A DNA stretch of 64,000 nt from Rhodococcus sp. SBT000017 (lineage in GTDB: Bacteria > Actinomycetota > Actinomycetes > Mycobacteriales > Mycobacteriaceae). Under the pieces are notes generated by a model. The model saw only the letters and a program-made list of their open reading frames with translations, had not been told where the DNA came from and ran no database searches. This document shows, in pieces, positions 15,738-24,238 of this stretch. Location: NCBI RefSeq assembly GCF_003688915.1, contig NZ_REFU01000001.1, positions 3,782,001 to 3,846,000 on the forward strand, given 5' to 3'. The position numbers were made by a program, and so were the translations under genes. Position 1 is the stretch's first letter, and every line of letters starts with the position of its first letter.

Positions 15738-16543
15738 CCGACACCCACGGCCCGACGCTGCAGGGCACCTTCGTCCAACTACTGGTGCGAGGTCTGCTCG
15801 CCGGACTCGTCGCCGGGTTGCTCGCCGGAGCCGTCGCCTTCGTCGTCGGTGAGCCGCACATCGATTCGGCCATCGCCATCGAAGAAGCAGCCGGAGCCGA
15901 TCACGCCGGAGCCGATCACACCGGAGCCGATCACACCGAGGCCGCCCCTGCCGTGCACTCGCACGGCGACGAGGCGCTCGTCGGTCGGGACGGACAACGC
16001 GTCGGACTGTTCCTCGCCACCGGACTCGCCGGCCTGGCACTCGGCGCGATCTTCGCCTCGGCGCTGCACTACGGGCGACGCTTCAGCTCGCTCCCGGGAT
16101 CGGTACTCGCCCTCGTCGGGGCCGGTGCCGGATGGTTGGCCATCGAAGCGGTGCCCTTCTTCAAGTACCCGGCCAATCCACCGGCCGTCGGAGATCCGGA
16201 GACCATCACCGAGCGCACGTGGCTGTGGTTGGCGACGGTGATTCTGGGTCTGCTGGCCGTCGCAGTGGGAATCTACGTGGCGAAGGTGGTGGCATCTCAC
16301 ACCTCGGTGGCGATTCGCGTCGGCGCGCCGCTGCTGGCGTTCCTGGTTGTGGTCGGCATCGGCTACGCGCTGCTGCCCACCGTGAACGAGGTGGGCGCGG
16401 ACTTCCCGGCAACCCTGCTCTGGGAATTCCGACTGTCGTCCCTGGCCACCCAGGCGACGCTGTGGCTGACACTGGGATTGGGCTTCGCGTTCCTCACCGA
16501 CCGCGCAGTTCGCCCGATCCGCCAGGACCGCGTCGCGGCTTGA
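15728..16543 (+). CDS. cbtA: CbtA, membrane subunit of cobalt importer
   Basis: A 271-residue protein with five or six membrane helices. After the first helix a loop (residues 45-80) carries an imperfect repeat GADHAGADHTGADHTE and then VHSHGDE, giving five or more histidines with acidic residues, a probable Co(II)-binding segment. The rest shows the CbtA pattern (LALGAIFASALHYGRRF, AVPFFKYPANPPAVGDPETI, WEFRLSSLATQATLW). The DNA repeats encoding GADH suggest the His loop varies in copy number by slippage. Confidence 0.93.
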   Translation: MPLTDTHGPTLQGTFVQLLVRGLLAGLVAGLLAGAVAFVVGEPHIDSAIAIEEAAGADHAGADHTGADHTEAAPAVHSHGDEALVGRDGQRVGLFLATGLAGLALGAIFASALHYGRRFSSLPGSVLALVGAGAGWLAIEAVPFFKYPANPPAVGDPETITERTWLWLATVILGLLAVAVGIYVAKVVASHTSVAIRVGAPLLAFLVVVGIGYALLPTVNEVGADFPATLLWEFRLSSLATQATLWLTLGLGFAFLTDRAVRPIRQDRVAA

Positions 16544-16556
16544 TCTGCTTTCCCGG

Positions 16557-16627
16557 CCCCCAGTTGGAATCAATGCGCCTTTGTTGCAGTCTGACCGACT
16601 GAATCTCACATTGATCCCAACCTGGGG
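16557..16627. terminator. Long inverted repeat between convergent genes
   Basis: CCCCAG-TTGGAATCAATG at 16557-16575 pairs with CATTGATCCCAACCTGGGG at 16609-16627, with one bulge and one mismatch. A nested CAGTC/GACTG hairpin lies inside the loop. It separates the convergent cbtA and metallopeptidase genes and probably ends both transcripts. Confidence 0.6.
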
Positions 16628-16652
16628 GTGAGCGGGCGCGGGGTCGGTGCGC

Positions 16653-16985
16653 TCAGCCGAATCCGAGTTGATGCAGTCGCTCGTCGTCGATGCCGAAGTG
16701 ATGTCCGATTTCGTGGGCGACGGTGATCGCGATTTCCCGTCGGGCCTCGTTTTCGTCGTCGACCATCTCGAGGATCGGTTTGCGGTAGATGGTGATGACG
16801 TCCGGTAGGTGTCCGCTGTACTCGTAGCGTTCGGTCAGTGCGATGCCCTCGTACAACCCGAGGATGTCCTCAGTGGGGTGTTCCTCCTCGACGAGAACGA
16901 CCACGTTGTTCATGAAGTCGGTGAGCTCACGCGGCAGGGTGTCGAGGGCGTCGGACACGGCTTCTTCGAAGTCGACGCGGGTCAT
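16653..16985 (-). CDS. Zincin-like metallopeptidase family protein
   Basis: A 110-residue small metallopeptidase-fold protein. AHEIGHHFGIDDERLHQLG gives the HExxH zinc motif with a downstream Asp/Glu, as in the DUF1025 family (Rv3836 position). The acidic VLVEEEHPTEDILGLYEGIALTER segment and ITIYRKPIL are also typical of the family. ATG 16985 (MTRVDFEE) is the start; earlier in-frame codons belong to the neighbour's 3' part. It is just downstream of the septum-formation gene, in the same order as Rv3835-Rv3836. Confidence 0.9.
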   Translation of the reverse strand: MTRVDFEEAVSDALDTLPRELTDFMNNVVVLVEEEHPTEDILGLYEGIALTERYEYSGHLPDVITIYRKPILEMVDDENEARREIAITVAHEIGHHFGIDDERLHQLGFG

Positions 16986-16998
16986 GTGGGTGGGAATG

Positions 16999-18084
16999 TC
17001 ACCCTCCGGTGGTGATCGGGGCGGCACCGGGCAGCGGTGTCGGAAGTGCGCGGCCGTCGGGAGCGGAGGGCGGCGGGACGGGAGCAGCACCGTTGATGAG
17101 GATGTCGCCCTTGGCGGTGCCGACGATGGTCGCGAAGCCGCCTGAATCGAGTTCGGCACCCACCGAGCACGTCACCTGGCGACTACCGGCGAGCCAGCTC
17201 GCGACGTCGATGGTGTCCCAGAACAGGGTGAGCGTCTTGTCTCGCAGTGCGGTGTCCGAGCCGAGATATCCGTTGACGGCGTCGGTGCACGTGCCTTCCA
17301 GGTATGCGTCCTGATCGCCCTCGGACGGGTGTTCGCCGGGGAACTGCTGCGTCAGGTTGATCACCGACGCCACCTCGTACGCGTGCGGTGCCGAGCAGTC
17401 CACCGGATCGGCAGGCACGTTCTGGTTGATGCCGACGCAGGTGCCGGTTGGCCAGACCTTCGACTGGTCCTGGTCGAGAATCGAGCCGGTCATCTCCATC
17501 AGTGCGCCGGTGTTCGACGGCATCTGCACCCCGCAGCGCAGCGTCCGCTCTCCCTTGGCCCAACCGGCCTGGCTGGGGAACATCAGCCCGACGCCGAAGC
17601 GTCCGTTGGGATCGAACTTGGCTCCGACGTAGTCGTCGACGGCTGCCGCGCAGTGTTCGTCGCGTAATTCGCTGAACCGGATGGATCCGGGATACGGCGA
17701 GCCCGGTCCGAATTCGACGCCGGGGTAGACGCTCATGTCGATATCGCGAGCCACCTCGAAGCGATGGGGATCGGCGCACGATACTTCGGCGAGATCCTGT
17801 CGGTCCGTCTCCGGATCGTCGGTGGGCGTCCACTGCAGGCATGCGCCCGGATCGGCAGCACCGAAGGAGGACGCCGAAACTGGCCCATCGGTCGCGGGCC
17901 CACTGGCCGTCGCATGGGTGGTGATCTTTTCGGGCGTCGAGAACCCGTCGGAAAGAAAGACCGTCGCCCCCGCGGCCAGCACCGCACCGACCGCAACCAT
18001 GGCGAGCCCACGTCGAGCTGTGAGTGCAGACAGTGTTCGCCGAGACTTCTCGCTCGGCGGGGAGTCTGTTTCGTATCCGGACAT
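16999..18084 (-). CDS. Septum formation family membrane-anchored protein
   Basis: A 361-residue protein with a short cytoplasmic N terminus, one membrane helix (LAMVAVGAVLAAGATVFL) and an extracytoplasmic region with two similar Cys-containing halves (GACLQWTPTDD...VSCADPHRFEVA, and GTCVGINQNVPADPVDCSAPHAYEVA). This matches the 'septum formation' Pfam family, also called Rv3835-like. The repeated Cys pairs probably form disulfides. The exact function is unknown. Confidence 0.88.
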   Translation of the reverse strand: MSGYETDSPPSEKSRRTLSALTARRGLAMVAVGAVLAAGATVFLSDGFSTPEKITTHATASGPATDGPVSASSFGAADPGACLQWTPTDDPETDRQDLAEVSCADPHRFEVARDIDMSVYPGVEFGPGSPYPGSIRFSELRDEHCAAAVDDYVGAKFDPNGRFGVGLMFPSQAGWAKGERTLRCGVQMPSNTGALMEMTGSILDQDQSKVWPTGTCVGINQNVPADPVDCSAPHAYEVASVINLTQQFPGEHPSEGDQDAYLEGTCTDAVNGYLGSDTALRDKTLTLFWDTIDVASWLAGSRQVTCSVGAELDSGGFATIVGTAKGDILINGAAPVPPPSAPDGRALPTPLPGAAPITTGG

Positions 18085-18118
18085 CGCCCTCCATCATGCC
18101 CGAGTATGTTCGGTCCTC

Positions 18119-18511
18119 ATGAGCGACCCAACAGGTGACGACGACCTCAGCGAGCTCGCCGGCCGACTGTTCGCGATGGCCCGCACCGGTGACGCGGCCG
18201 CTTTGGCGAGTTACGTCGACGCAGGTGTTCCGGTGAATCTGCACAACGAGTCGGGCGACACGCTGGTCATGCTCGCGGCCTACCACGGGCACGCCGACGC
18301 GGTGCGGGTACTGGTCGAGCGCGGTGCCGATGTGAACAAGCCCAACGACAAAGGGCAGACCCCACTCGCGGGCGCGGTCTTCAAAGGTGAGGACGACGTG
18401 GTGCGCGTGCTCGTCGACGGTGGAGCCGATCCGCACGGCGGCCACCCGTCGGCAATCGATGCCGCCACGATGTTCGGACGCGAGGACTACCTGGGGTTGC
18501 TCGGCAAGTAA
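18119..18511 (+). CDS. Ankyrin repeat protein
   Basis: A 130-residue protein of about three ankyrin repeats ([57 protein letters not shown]). The repeats provide a protein-binding surface. ATG 18119 is chosen, since farther upstream codons overlap the divergent septum-formation gene. serS follows 11 bp after its stop. No signal peptide is present, so it is cytosolic; the partner is unknown. Confidence 0.88.
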   Translation: MSDPTGDDDLSELAGRLFAMARTGDAAALASYVDAGVPVNLHNESGDTLVMLAAYHGHADAVRVLVERGADVNKPNDKGQTPLAGAVFKGEDDVVRVLVDGGADPHGGHPSAIDAATMFGREDYLGLLGK

Positions 18512-18522
18512 GGTTCCCTCTC

Positions 18523-19776
18523 GTGATCGACCTGAAATTCCTTCGCGAAAACCCCGATGCCGTGCGTGCCTCGCAGCGCACCCGAGGCGAGGACCCCGCT
18601 CTCGTCGACGCACTTCTCGATGCCGACGCATCCCGCCGGGCCGCGGTTCTGGCCGGCGATCAGCTGCGTGCCGAGCAGAAGGCGTTGGGAAAGCAGGTCG
18701 GCAAGGCTTCCGCCGAGGACCGTCCGGGTCTGCTCGCCGGAGCATCGGAGCTTGCTGCCAAAGTGAAGGCCGCTCAGGCTGCCGAAGCCGAGGCCGACGC
18801 TGCCCTCGACACCGCCCACCGTGCGATCTCCAACATCGTCCAGGACGGCACGCCCGCAGGCGGCGAGGACGATTTCGTGCTGCTCGAGACCGTCGGGCAG
18901 ATCCCGGAGTTCGATTTCGAGCCCAAGGATCATCTCGAGCTCGGTGAGTCGCTGAATCTGATCGACATGGAACGCGGAGCCAAGGTCTCGGGCTCGCGCT
19001 TCTACTTCATGACCGGCTACGGCGCATTGCTGCAGCAGGGATTGCTCCAGCTCGCCGCGCAGAAAGCCGTCAAGAACGGGTTCACGATGATGATCCCGCC
19101 GGTGCTGGTGCGGCCGGAGATCATGTCGGGAACCGGATTCCTCGGCGCACACGCAGACGAGATCTATCGCCTCGAAGCCGACGACCTCTACCTCGTCGGA
19201 ACCTCGGAAGTTGCTCTTGCGGGCTACCACTCGGGCGAGATCATCGACCTCGCCGACGGCCCGAAGCGGTACGCCGGATGGTCGTCGTGCTTCCGCCGCG
19301 AAGCGGGCAGCTATGGCAAGGACACCCGCGGCATCATCCGAGTGCACCAGTTCGACAAGATCGAGATGTTCTCCTACATCAAACCCGAGGACGCAGCCGC
19401 CGAACACCAGAAGCTGCTGGAGTACGAGAAGGAAATGCTCGCCGCCGTCGAGTTGCCCTACCGCGTCATCGACACCGCAGGCGGCGACCTCGGCTCCTCG
19501 GCCGCTCGCAAATTCGATTGCGAGGCATGGGTTCCCACCCAGCAGGCCTACCGCGAGCTGACCTCCACCTCGAACTGCACGACCTTCCAGGCCCGACGCC
19601 TCGGCGTGCGCTACCGCGACGAGAACGGCAAGCCGCAGACCGCAGCGACCCTCAACGGAACCCTCGCCACCACCCGCTGGATCGTCGCGATCCTCGAAAA
19701 CCACCAGCAGGCCGACGGCACCGTCCGCGTCCCCGAGGCGCTGGTTCCTTTCGTCGGGACGGATGTTCTGCGCTAG
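18523..19776 (+). CDS. serS: Seryl-tRNA synthetase
   Basis: A 417-residue class II synthetase that charges tRNA-Ser. The N-terminal coiled-coil tRNA-binding arm covers residues 1-110. Motif 2 is [20 protein letters not shown], and motif 3 is [18 protein letters not shown] near the C terminus. The TSEVAL serine-site segment is present. GTG start. Length is as expected for bacterial SerRS. Corresponds to Rv3834c. Confidence 0.97.
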   Translation: MIDLKFLRENPDAVRASQRTRGEDPALVDALLDADASRRAAVLAGDQLRAEQKALGKQVGKASAEDRPGLLAGASELAAKVKAAQAAEAEADAALDTAHRAISNIVQDGTPAGGEDDFVLLETVGQIPEFDFEPKDHLELGESLNLIDMERGAKVSGSRFYFMTGYGALLQQGLLQLAAQKAVKNGFTMMIPPVLVRPEIMSGTGFLGAHADEIYRLEADDLYLVGTSEVALAGYHSGEIIDLADGPKRYAGWSSCFRREAGSYGKDTRGIIRVHQFDKIEMFSYIKPEDAAAEHQKLLEYEKEMLAAVELPYRVIDTAGGDLGSSAARKFDCEAWVPTQQAYRELTSTSNCTTFQARRLGVRYRDENGKPQTAATLNGTLATTRWIVAILENHQQADGTVRVPEALVPFVGTDVLR

Positions 19777-19786
19777 TTGGGTCGGC

Positions 19787-20656
19787 TCAGGCGATGTCGC
19801 CGATGCAGTAACCCTCGCCGCCGATGGCCAGCACGAACGTGCGGTTCTGGTACACCCCGGCTGCGTCGATGATGTCTGCGTTGACCTGGGTGTAGATGCC
19901 GTTCTGCCCGGTGACGAACACGCTGTCGGGGTCGAACGAGGTGATGCCGGGCAGGATGTCGGGATCGGCCACCAGCGGCGGGACAGTGGGAACGCCGGTG
20001 CCGAGAGCATCCCAGGTCTGACGGCCGTCACACACCAGTGGGTACGTCTCTTCCATATCGCTGGGGTTGACCGGAATTCCGGCGAGACGCCCCAGATAGC
20101 GATCGACGGTGTAGACCGCGTCCGCCGCGTCGAACACGGGGGCGGTGCCGGTGGGGTAGACGGTGGGGCATGCGTAGCCGGAGGCGATCTCACTGCGCTT
20201 CACGCTGACCGTCGCGGTGGGCCCGGTCCACGTCACCGCGTACTGGCCGTCGACGCCGGGGGCGGCAACGGCAGCGAGGATGGCCTCGGGGTCGACGTAC
20301 ATGGTCGGAACGTCGGTGGGCGGAACCGTCCAGCACCGTGCCGTGACGACGCCGATTCCGCCGCCGGTGAGGTCGCCCACGAACGGTCGCAGCGCCATCG
20401 CGGCATCGGGGTTACCGGGAACCTCGCCGACGGGTGGGCCGGGCGGAATCGGTGGGGGCGTGGTGGTGGTCGCGGAGGCCGTGGTCGGAGTTGTCGTCGA
20501 CGTCGTTGCCTCGGTGGTGTTGCTCGTCGCCCCGGACTGTTCGGACGGCAGTCCGACTGCGGAATCGCAGGCCCCCACCAGGGCCAGCGTTGCGATCAGC
20601 GGCAGCGCGGTTCGGACGACCCTGGTCCGCCGTGGTGATGCCGCAGTGTTCTTCAC
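19787..20656 (-). CDS. Putative secreted lipoprotein of unknown function
   Basis: A 289-residue protein with a basic N terminus, hydrophobic helix and lipobox LVGAC (Cys30), followed by a Thr/Ser/Pro-rich linker (TTTPTTASATTTT, roughly residues 40-75). The mature domain has four further cysteines and motifs VTARCWTVPPTDV and VFVTGQNGIYTQVNADI. I do not recognise the family. It should be attached to the outer face of the cytoplasmic membrane. Confidence 0.75.
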   Translation of the reverse strand: MKNTAASPRRTRVVRTALPLIATLALVGACDSAVGLPSEQSGATSNTTEATTSTTTPTTASATTTTPPPIPPGPPVGEVPGNPDAAMALRPFVGDLTGGGIGVVTARCWTVPPTDVPTMYVDPEAILAAVAAPGVDGQYAVTWTGPTATVSVKRSEIASGYACPTVYPTGTAPVFDAADAVYTVDRYLGRLAGIPVNPSDMEETYPLVCDGRQTWDALGTGVPTVPPLVADPDILPGITSFDPDSVFVTGQNGIYTQVNADIIDAAGVYQNRTFVLAIGGEGYCIGDIA

Positions 20657-20742
20657 TTCGTTTCTCCCCCGTTGCTTTCGACCGGACCTGTCATCTCCCG
20701 GACCTTTTCTCCGGCATCGTCCACCGACTACGCTAACGGACT

Positions 20743-21483
20743 GTGGAACCCGTCTACCGATCAGTCATCGGCATCGCTCGTGCAGTGTTCGCGTTCGAGG
20801 GCCTGAAATTCGACGTCGAGGGCGAGGAACACATCCCTGCCACCGGCGGAGCCGTCATCGCCGTCAACCACACCGGATACATGGACTTCACCTACGCCGG
20901 GCTACCGCCGCGACGGGTGAAGCGCTACATCCGGTTCATGGCGAAGAAGGAAGTCTTCGACAACAAGATCTCCGGCCCGATCATGCGTGCACTGCGGCAC
21001 ATCCCCGTCGATCGTGGAGCAGGCGCGGAGTCGTACAAGTCGGCCGTGGCGAGCCTGCGCAACGGCGAGCTTGTGGGCGTGTACCCGGAGGCGACCATCA
21101 GCCGCAGCTTCGAGATCAAGGAATTCAAGTCCGGCGCAGCGCGCATGGCCATCGAGGCAGGCGTGCCGATCATCCCGACGGTCATCTGGGGTGCGCAGCG
21201 TGTGTGGACGAAGGGATATCCGAAACGGTTGGGCCGCACCAACACTCCCATCTCGATCGCCGTCGGTGAGCCGTTGCCGCCGGTCGGCCCACCGAACGAG
21301 CTGACCGAGAAACTGCGCACAGTGATGCAGAAGATGCTGCTGGAACTGCAGGAGAGCTACCACCACGAGCCGGGCGCGTACTGGGTTCCGGCGCGATTGG
21401 GCGGCAGCGCACCGACCCTCGAAGAAGCAGACAAGCTCGACGCCCAGGACCTCGCGGCACGTGCGGCCAAGCGGGCCGAGTAG
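20743..21483 (+). CDS. Lysophospholipid acyltransferase (PlsC-like)
   Basis: A 246-residue glycerolipid acyltransferase of the PlsC family, making phosphatidic acid-type lipids by 1-acyl-sn-glycerol-3-phosphate acylation, or a related lipid. The HX4D catalytic block is NHTGYMDF, the second block is KKEVFDNKISGPIMRA, and the third is VGVYPEATISRS. GTG start. The C-terminal tail (LEEADKLDAQDLAARAAKR) is charged. Counterparts are the Rv3814c-Rv3816c acyltransferases. Confidence 0.9.
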   Translation: MEPVYRSVIGIARAVFAFEGLKFDVEGEEHIPATGGAVIAVNHTGYMDFTYAGLPPRRVKRYIRFMAKKEVFDNKISGPIMRALRHIPVDRGAGAESYKSAVASLRNGELVGVYPEATISRSFEIKEFKSGAARMAIEAGVPIIPTVIWGAQRVWTKGYPKRLGRTNTPISIAVGEPLPPVGPPNELTEKLRTVMQKMLLELQESYHHEPGAYWVPARLGGSAPTLEEADKLDAQDLAARAAKRAE

Positions 21484-21492
21484 AGCACGGCG

Positions 21493-21978
21493 ATGAACCT
21501 CCGCGGTGAACGGGTCGTGTTGCGGCCCGTCACCGCCGAGGACGTGCCGGAGCTACGCCGGATACTGCACACCCCCGAGGTGTACGCGCGGTGGGGCGAC
21601 GAGGACGCCGACGAGAACTGGCCGTTCGACAACCCCGAGGAGAAGCGTCTGGTTGTCGAATTCGACGGCGCAACAGTGGGATTGATCCAGTTCAGCGAAG
21701 AGACCGATCCGATGTACCGGCATGCGTCGATCGACATCTTCTTGGACCCGGCAGTGCACGGCCGCGGCGTCGGAAAGGACGCCGTCGGCACGCTGGTGCG
21801 GTACCTGACAGTCGACCTGGGGCATCATCGGTTGGTGATCGACCCCGCTGCCGACAACGCTGTGGCCATAGCCTGTTACAGCGCAGTCGGTTTCGAGCCC
21901 GTCGGAATCATGCGCAAATACGAGAAGGGTCCGGGCGGTTGGCACGACAGCCTCTTGATGGACCTGATCGTCGAATAG
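21493..21978 (+). CDS. GNAT-family N-acetyltransferase
   Basis: A 161-residue GNAT. The acetyl-CoA-binding motif A is HGRGVGKDAVGTLVRYL, with typical motif B (RLVIDPAADNAVAIACYSAVGFEPVG). The layout (LRGERVVLRPVTAEDVPELRRI at the N terminus and a C-terminal GGWHDSLLMDLIVE) is close to the aminoglycoside 6'-acetyltransferase-like and RimJ-like GNATs. Activity on aminoglycosides is possible but unproven. Ends directly against the convergent sensor kinase gene with no spacer. Confidence 0.88.
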   Translation: MNLRGERVVLRPVTAEDVPELRRILHTPEVYARWGDEDADENWPFDNPEEKRLVVEFDGATVGLIQFSEETDPMYRHASIDIFLDPAVHGRGVGKDAVGTLVRYLTVDLGHHRLVIDPAADNAVAIACYSAVGFEPVGIMRKYEKGPGGWHDSLLMDLIVE

Positions 21979-23430
21979 CTATCGGTGGTTCGCCGGAGTG
22001 GAGCCCGCGGAACGACCGGTAGGGCTGGGAAGTGTCAGACGGAATCGTGCGCCGGTAGGTCCTGCGGCACAGACGAGTTCGCCGCCGTGAGCGCGCGCCA
22101 GCGTGCGTGCGATGGACAACCCCAGCCCGACGCCGCCCGAAGAACGGTCACGCGCAGAGTTCAGTCGTACGAGCCGCTCGAAGACGCGTTCGCGATCGGC
22201 TTCTGCGACGCCGGGACCCTCGTCATCGACGGTGACGAACGCCTGTGAATCGGCTCCTGTCGTCACTCGGACGGTACCGCCGGGCGGTGTGAAACGAGCG
22301 GCGTTGTCGAGGACGTTCGAGACAATTTGCTCGACGCGGCCCACGTCCACCCTGACCGGCACCGGTTGCGATCCGTCGACCTCGAACCGGACCTGAGGGG
22401 ACAGCAGGGCCGCGCGATCGACGGTGCGCCGAACCACGTCGGCGAGGTCTGCGTCGGTCACCTCCAGCTCCGAAGTGTTCTCTGCACGAACGGAATCGAG
22501 CATGTCGCCCACCAGCCGCGACGCCCTGGCAGATTCGCCGACCAACAGCTCGCTCCATCTCCCGACCCGATCGGGGCGGTGCTCGGCGTCGCGCTGCAAC
22601 GACTGAGCCAGCGCCGAGATCCCGGCTACCGGCGTACGCAATTCGTGTGCCGCGTCGGCCAGGAACCGTCGCATGTCCTCCTCTGCTCGACGCGCCGACT
22701 GCGCGGCCGCAGCCTCCTTGCGCTCGGCATCCTCGAGGGCGTCGAGCATCTCGTCGACGGCTGATGCTGTGCGGCCCAGGTCCGTCTTCGGCTTGGATGG
22801 AAGAAGCCGTCGCCCTCTGTCGCCGTTGGTGATTCGGCGCGCGACCGACGTCATGGAGTCCAGAGGTGACAGCGCGCGCCGCACCGCGTAGGTCAGTGCG
22901 GCGGCGGCCAGCAGCAGAGTGACAGCACCGGCAGCCACCATCAGGATGCGTAATTGCCGGCGGACATCGGCGATCGCGGTGGTGTCGCCGAGTAGCGACA
23001 GCGTCGACCCGTCGGGCAGGGGCTCGGTGATCTCCAGCGAATCCGACGGCGGGGCAGGAGGATCGGGTGGACCGGGAGGGCTGGGAGTCTTCGACTGTCC
23101 GGCAGGCGGGGCCGGGGTTGCGGGCCTGATATCCGGCCCGGGCGGTCCGCTGCCGGGTGCGCCGTAGACCGTGCCGTCTGCCGCGGTGACACGTACTCGG
23201 ATGGCGTCGCCCTGGAGGGACTGCACCAGATCGCTGGACTCGACGCCGCTCTCCACGAGCTCGATCGCACGGGATGCCCTGTCGGTCAACCGCGCTTCCA
23301 GATCGCGCCGAAGCTGTTGACCCAGAACGACATCGACCGATGCCCCAACGATCACCAGAAGTACCGCGAACAGGACGACGACAGTGGCGACCACTCGCGT
23401 ACGCAACGACGGCGTCGGTGTGCGGTTCAC
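21979..23430 (-). CDS. Sensor histidine kinase
   Basis: A 483-residue membrane kinase. Helix one spans about residues 12-34 and helix two about 161-183. Between them lies a Pro-rich extracytoplasmic domain (about 35-160, with GPPGPDIRPATPAPP). HAMP and DHp domains follow, with phospho-acceptor His262 in DAAHELRTPVAG. The ATPase boxes are NVLDNAARFTPPGG, VDDEGPGVAEADR and GGVGLGLSIARTLARAHGG. The last residues GRSAGSTPANHR are encoded by a copy of the repeat seen at 9692-9909. GTG start overlaps the regulator stop by 4 nt. Confidence 0.93.
   Translation of the reverse strand: MNRTPTPSLRTRVVATVVVLFAVLLVIVGASVDVVLGQQLRRDLEARLTDRASRAIELVESGVESSDLVQSLQGDAIRVRVTAADGTVYGAPGSGPPGPDIRPATPAPPAGQSKTPSPPGPPDPPAPPSDSLEITEPLPDGSTLSLLGDTTAIADVRRQLRILMVAAGAVTLLLAAAALTYAVRRALSPLDSMTSVARRITNGDRGRRLLPSKPKTDLGRTASAVDEMLDALEDAERKEAAAAQSARRAEEDMRRFLADAAHELRTPVAGISALAQSLQRDAEHRPDRVGRWSELLVGESARASRLVGDMLDSVRAENTSELEVTDADLADVVRRTVDRAALLSPQVRFEVDGSQPVPVRVDVGRVEQIVSNVLDNAARFTPPGGTVRVTTGADSQAFVTVDDEGPGVAEADRERVFERLVRLNSARDRSSGGVGLGLSIARTLARAHGGELVCAAGPTGARFRLTLPSPTGRSAGSTPANHR
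21995..22017. repeat. Single copy of the dispersed 23-bp core repeat inside a CDS end
   Basis: GGAGTGGAGCCCGCGGAACG then ACC is identical to the core of the 9692-9909 array. Here it overlaps the 3' end of the histidine kinase gene and encodes its GRSAGSTP tail, read on the reverse strand. Confidence 0.9.
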
Positions 23431-24110
23431 TGCGGGGCCCGCAGGGCGTAACCGAGGCCGCGGACGGTGTGGATCAACCGCGGTCCATGGGCTTCCATCT
23501 TGCGACGCAACGCACTGACGTGCACTTCCACCAGGTTGGCGTCGTACGCGCCGTAGCCCCAACCCGATTCGAGGATAGATGTTTTCGAGACAGTGCGACC
23601 GCGCTGCGCGACGAGGAAGGTTGCCAACCGGAGTTCGGTCGCCGTCAGATCGAGGACGTGACCGGCGCGGGTGACGACCCCCGCGGACTCGTCGACCAGT
23701 AGATCGCCCACTTGGATGGCGTCCGAGGATCTGCCGCGTCTACGCAGCACCGATTTCGCTCGTGCGACCACCTCGTCGAGCTGAAACGGCTTGACCACGT
23801 AGTCGTCTGCGCCGTCGGTCAATCCACGCAGGCGGTCTTCCAGCCGATCCTTCGCGGTGACCATGATGATTCCTGCATCGCTGCTCTGGCGGACGATGTC
23901 GATGAGCGCAAACCCGTCCCGCGCGCCGGGCAGCATGACGTCGAGAATCACGACATCGGGGCGGAAGCCTGCCATCGTGGTCTCGAAGTCGTCGCCGTCG
24001 GGCAAGGACGCGGCGGTGAATCCCGCGTCCTCGAATGCGGCCATCAGCGCTTCTCGGATGGGTAACGAGTCCTCCACCACCATCACCCGGGGAGCGGAAC
24101 TGTATGTCAT
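23427..24110 (-). CDS. OmpR-family response regulator
   Basis: A 227-residue two-domain regulator. The receiver has acidic Glu/Asp at residues 13-14, phospho-acceptor Asp57 in VVILDVMLPG, and the conserved Thr and Lys in TAKDR and VVKPFQ. The C-terminal winged-helix domain ends NLVEVHVSALRRKMEAHGPRLIHTVRGLGYALR, as in the OmpR/PhoB group. The partner kinase follows with a 4-nt overlap. A palindromic operator with direct repeats lies 20-67 bp upstream, consistent with autoregulation. ATG 24110 chosen; a longer frame upstream is not conserved. Confidence 0.95.
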   Translation of the reverse strand: MTYSSAPRVMVVEDSLPIREALMAAFEDAGFTAASLPDGDDFETTMAGFRPDVVILDVMLPGARDGFALIDIVRQSSDAGIIMVTAKDRLEDRLRGLTDGADDYVVKPFQLDEVVARAKSVLRRRGRSSDAIQVGDLLVDESAGVVTRAGHVLDLTATELRLATFLVAQRGRTVSKTSILESGWGYGAYDANLVEVHVSALRRKMEAHGPRLIHTVRGLGYALRAPQ

Positions 24111-24129
24111 GCCTCGATTGTCACCCACC

Positions 24130-24177
24130 AGCTGAAGTGATCCTGAAGATGCGCGCGGCTTCAGGGTGACTTCAGCT
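24130..24177. promoter_or_regulatory. Palindromic operator between response regulator and divergent gene
   Basis: AGCTGAAGTGATCCTGAAG and CTTCAGGGTGACTTCAGCT are reverse complements at 17 of 19 positions, separated by ATGCGCGCGG. Each arm holds two direct CTGAAG repeats with 11-bp spacing, the usual site layout for OmpR-family regulators. It lies in the divergent promoter region and could control both the two-component operon and the membrane protein gene. Confidence 0.7.
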
Positions 24178-24238
24178 AGCCGCGGCAGGGTCGATGACAG
24201 ACCGAAACGAACGACACAGACCAGAACATGGAGTGAAC

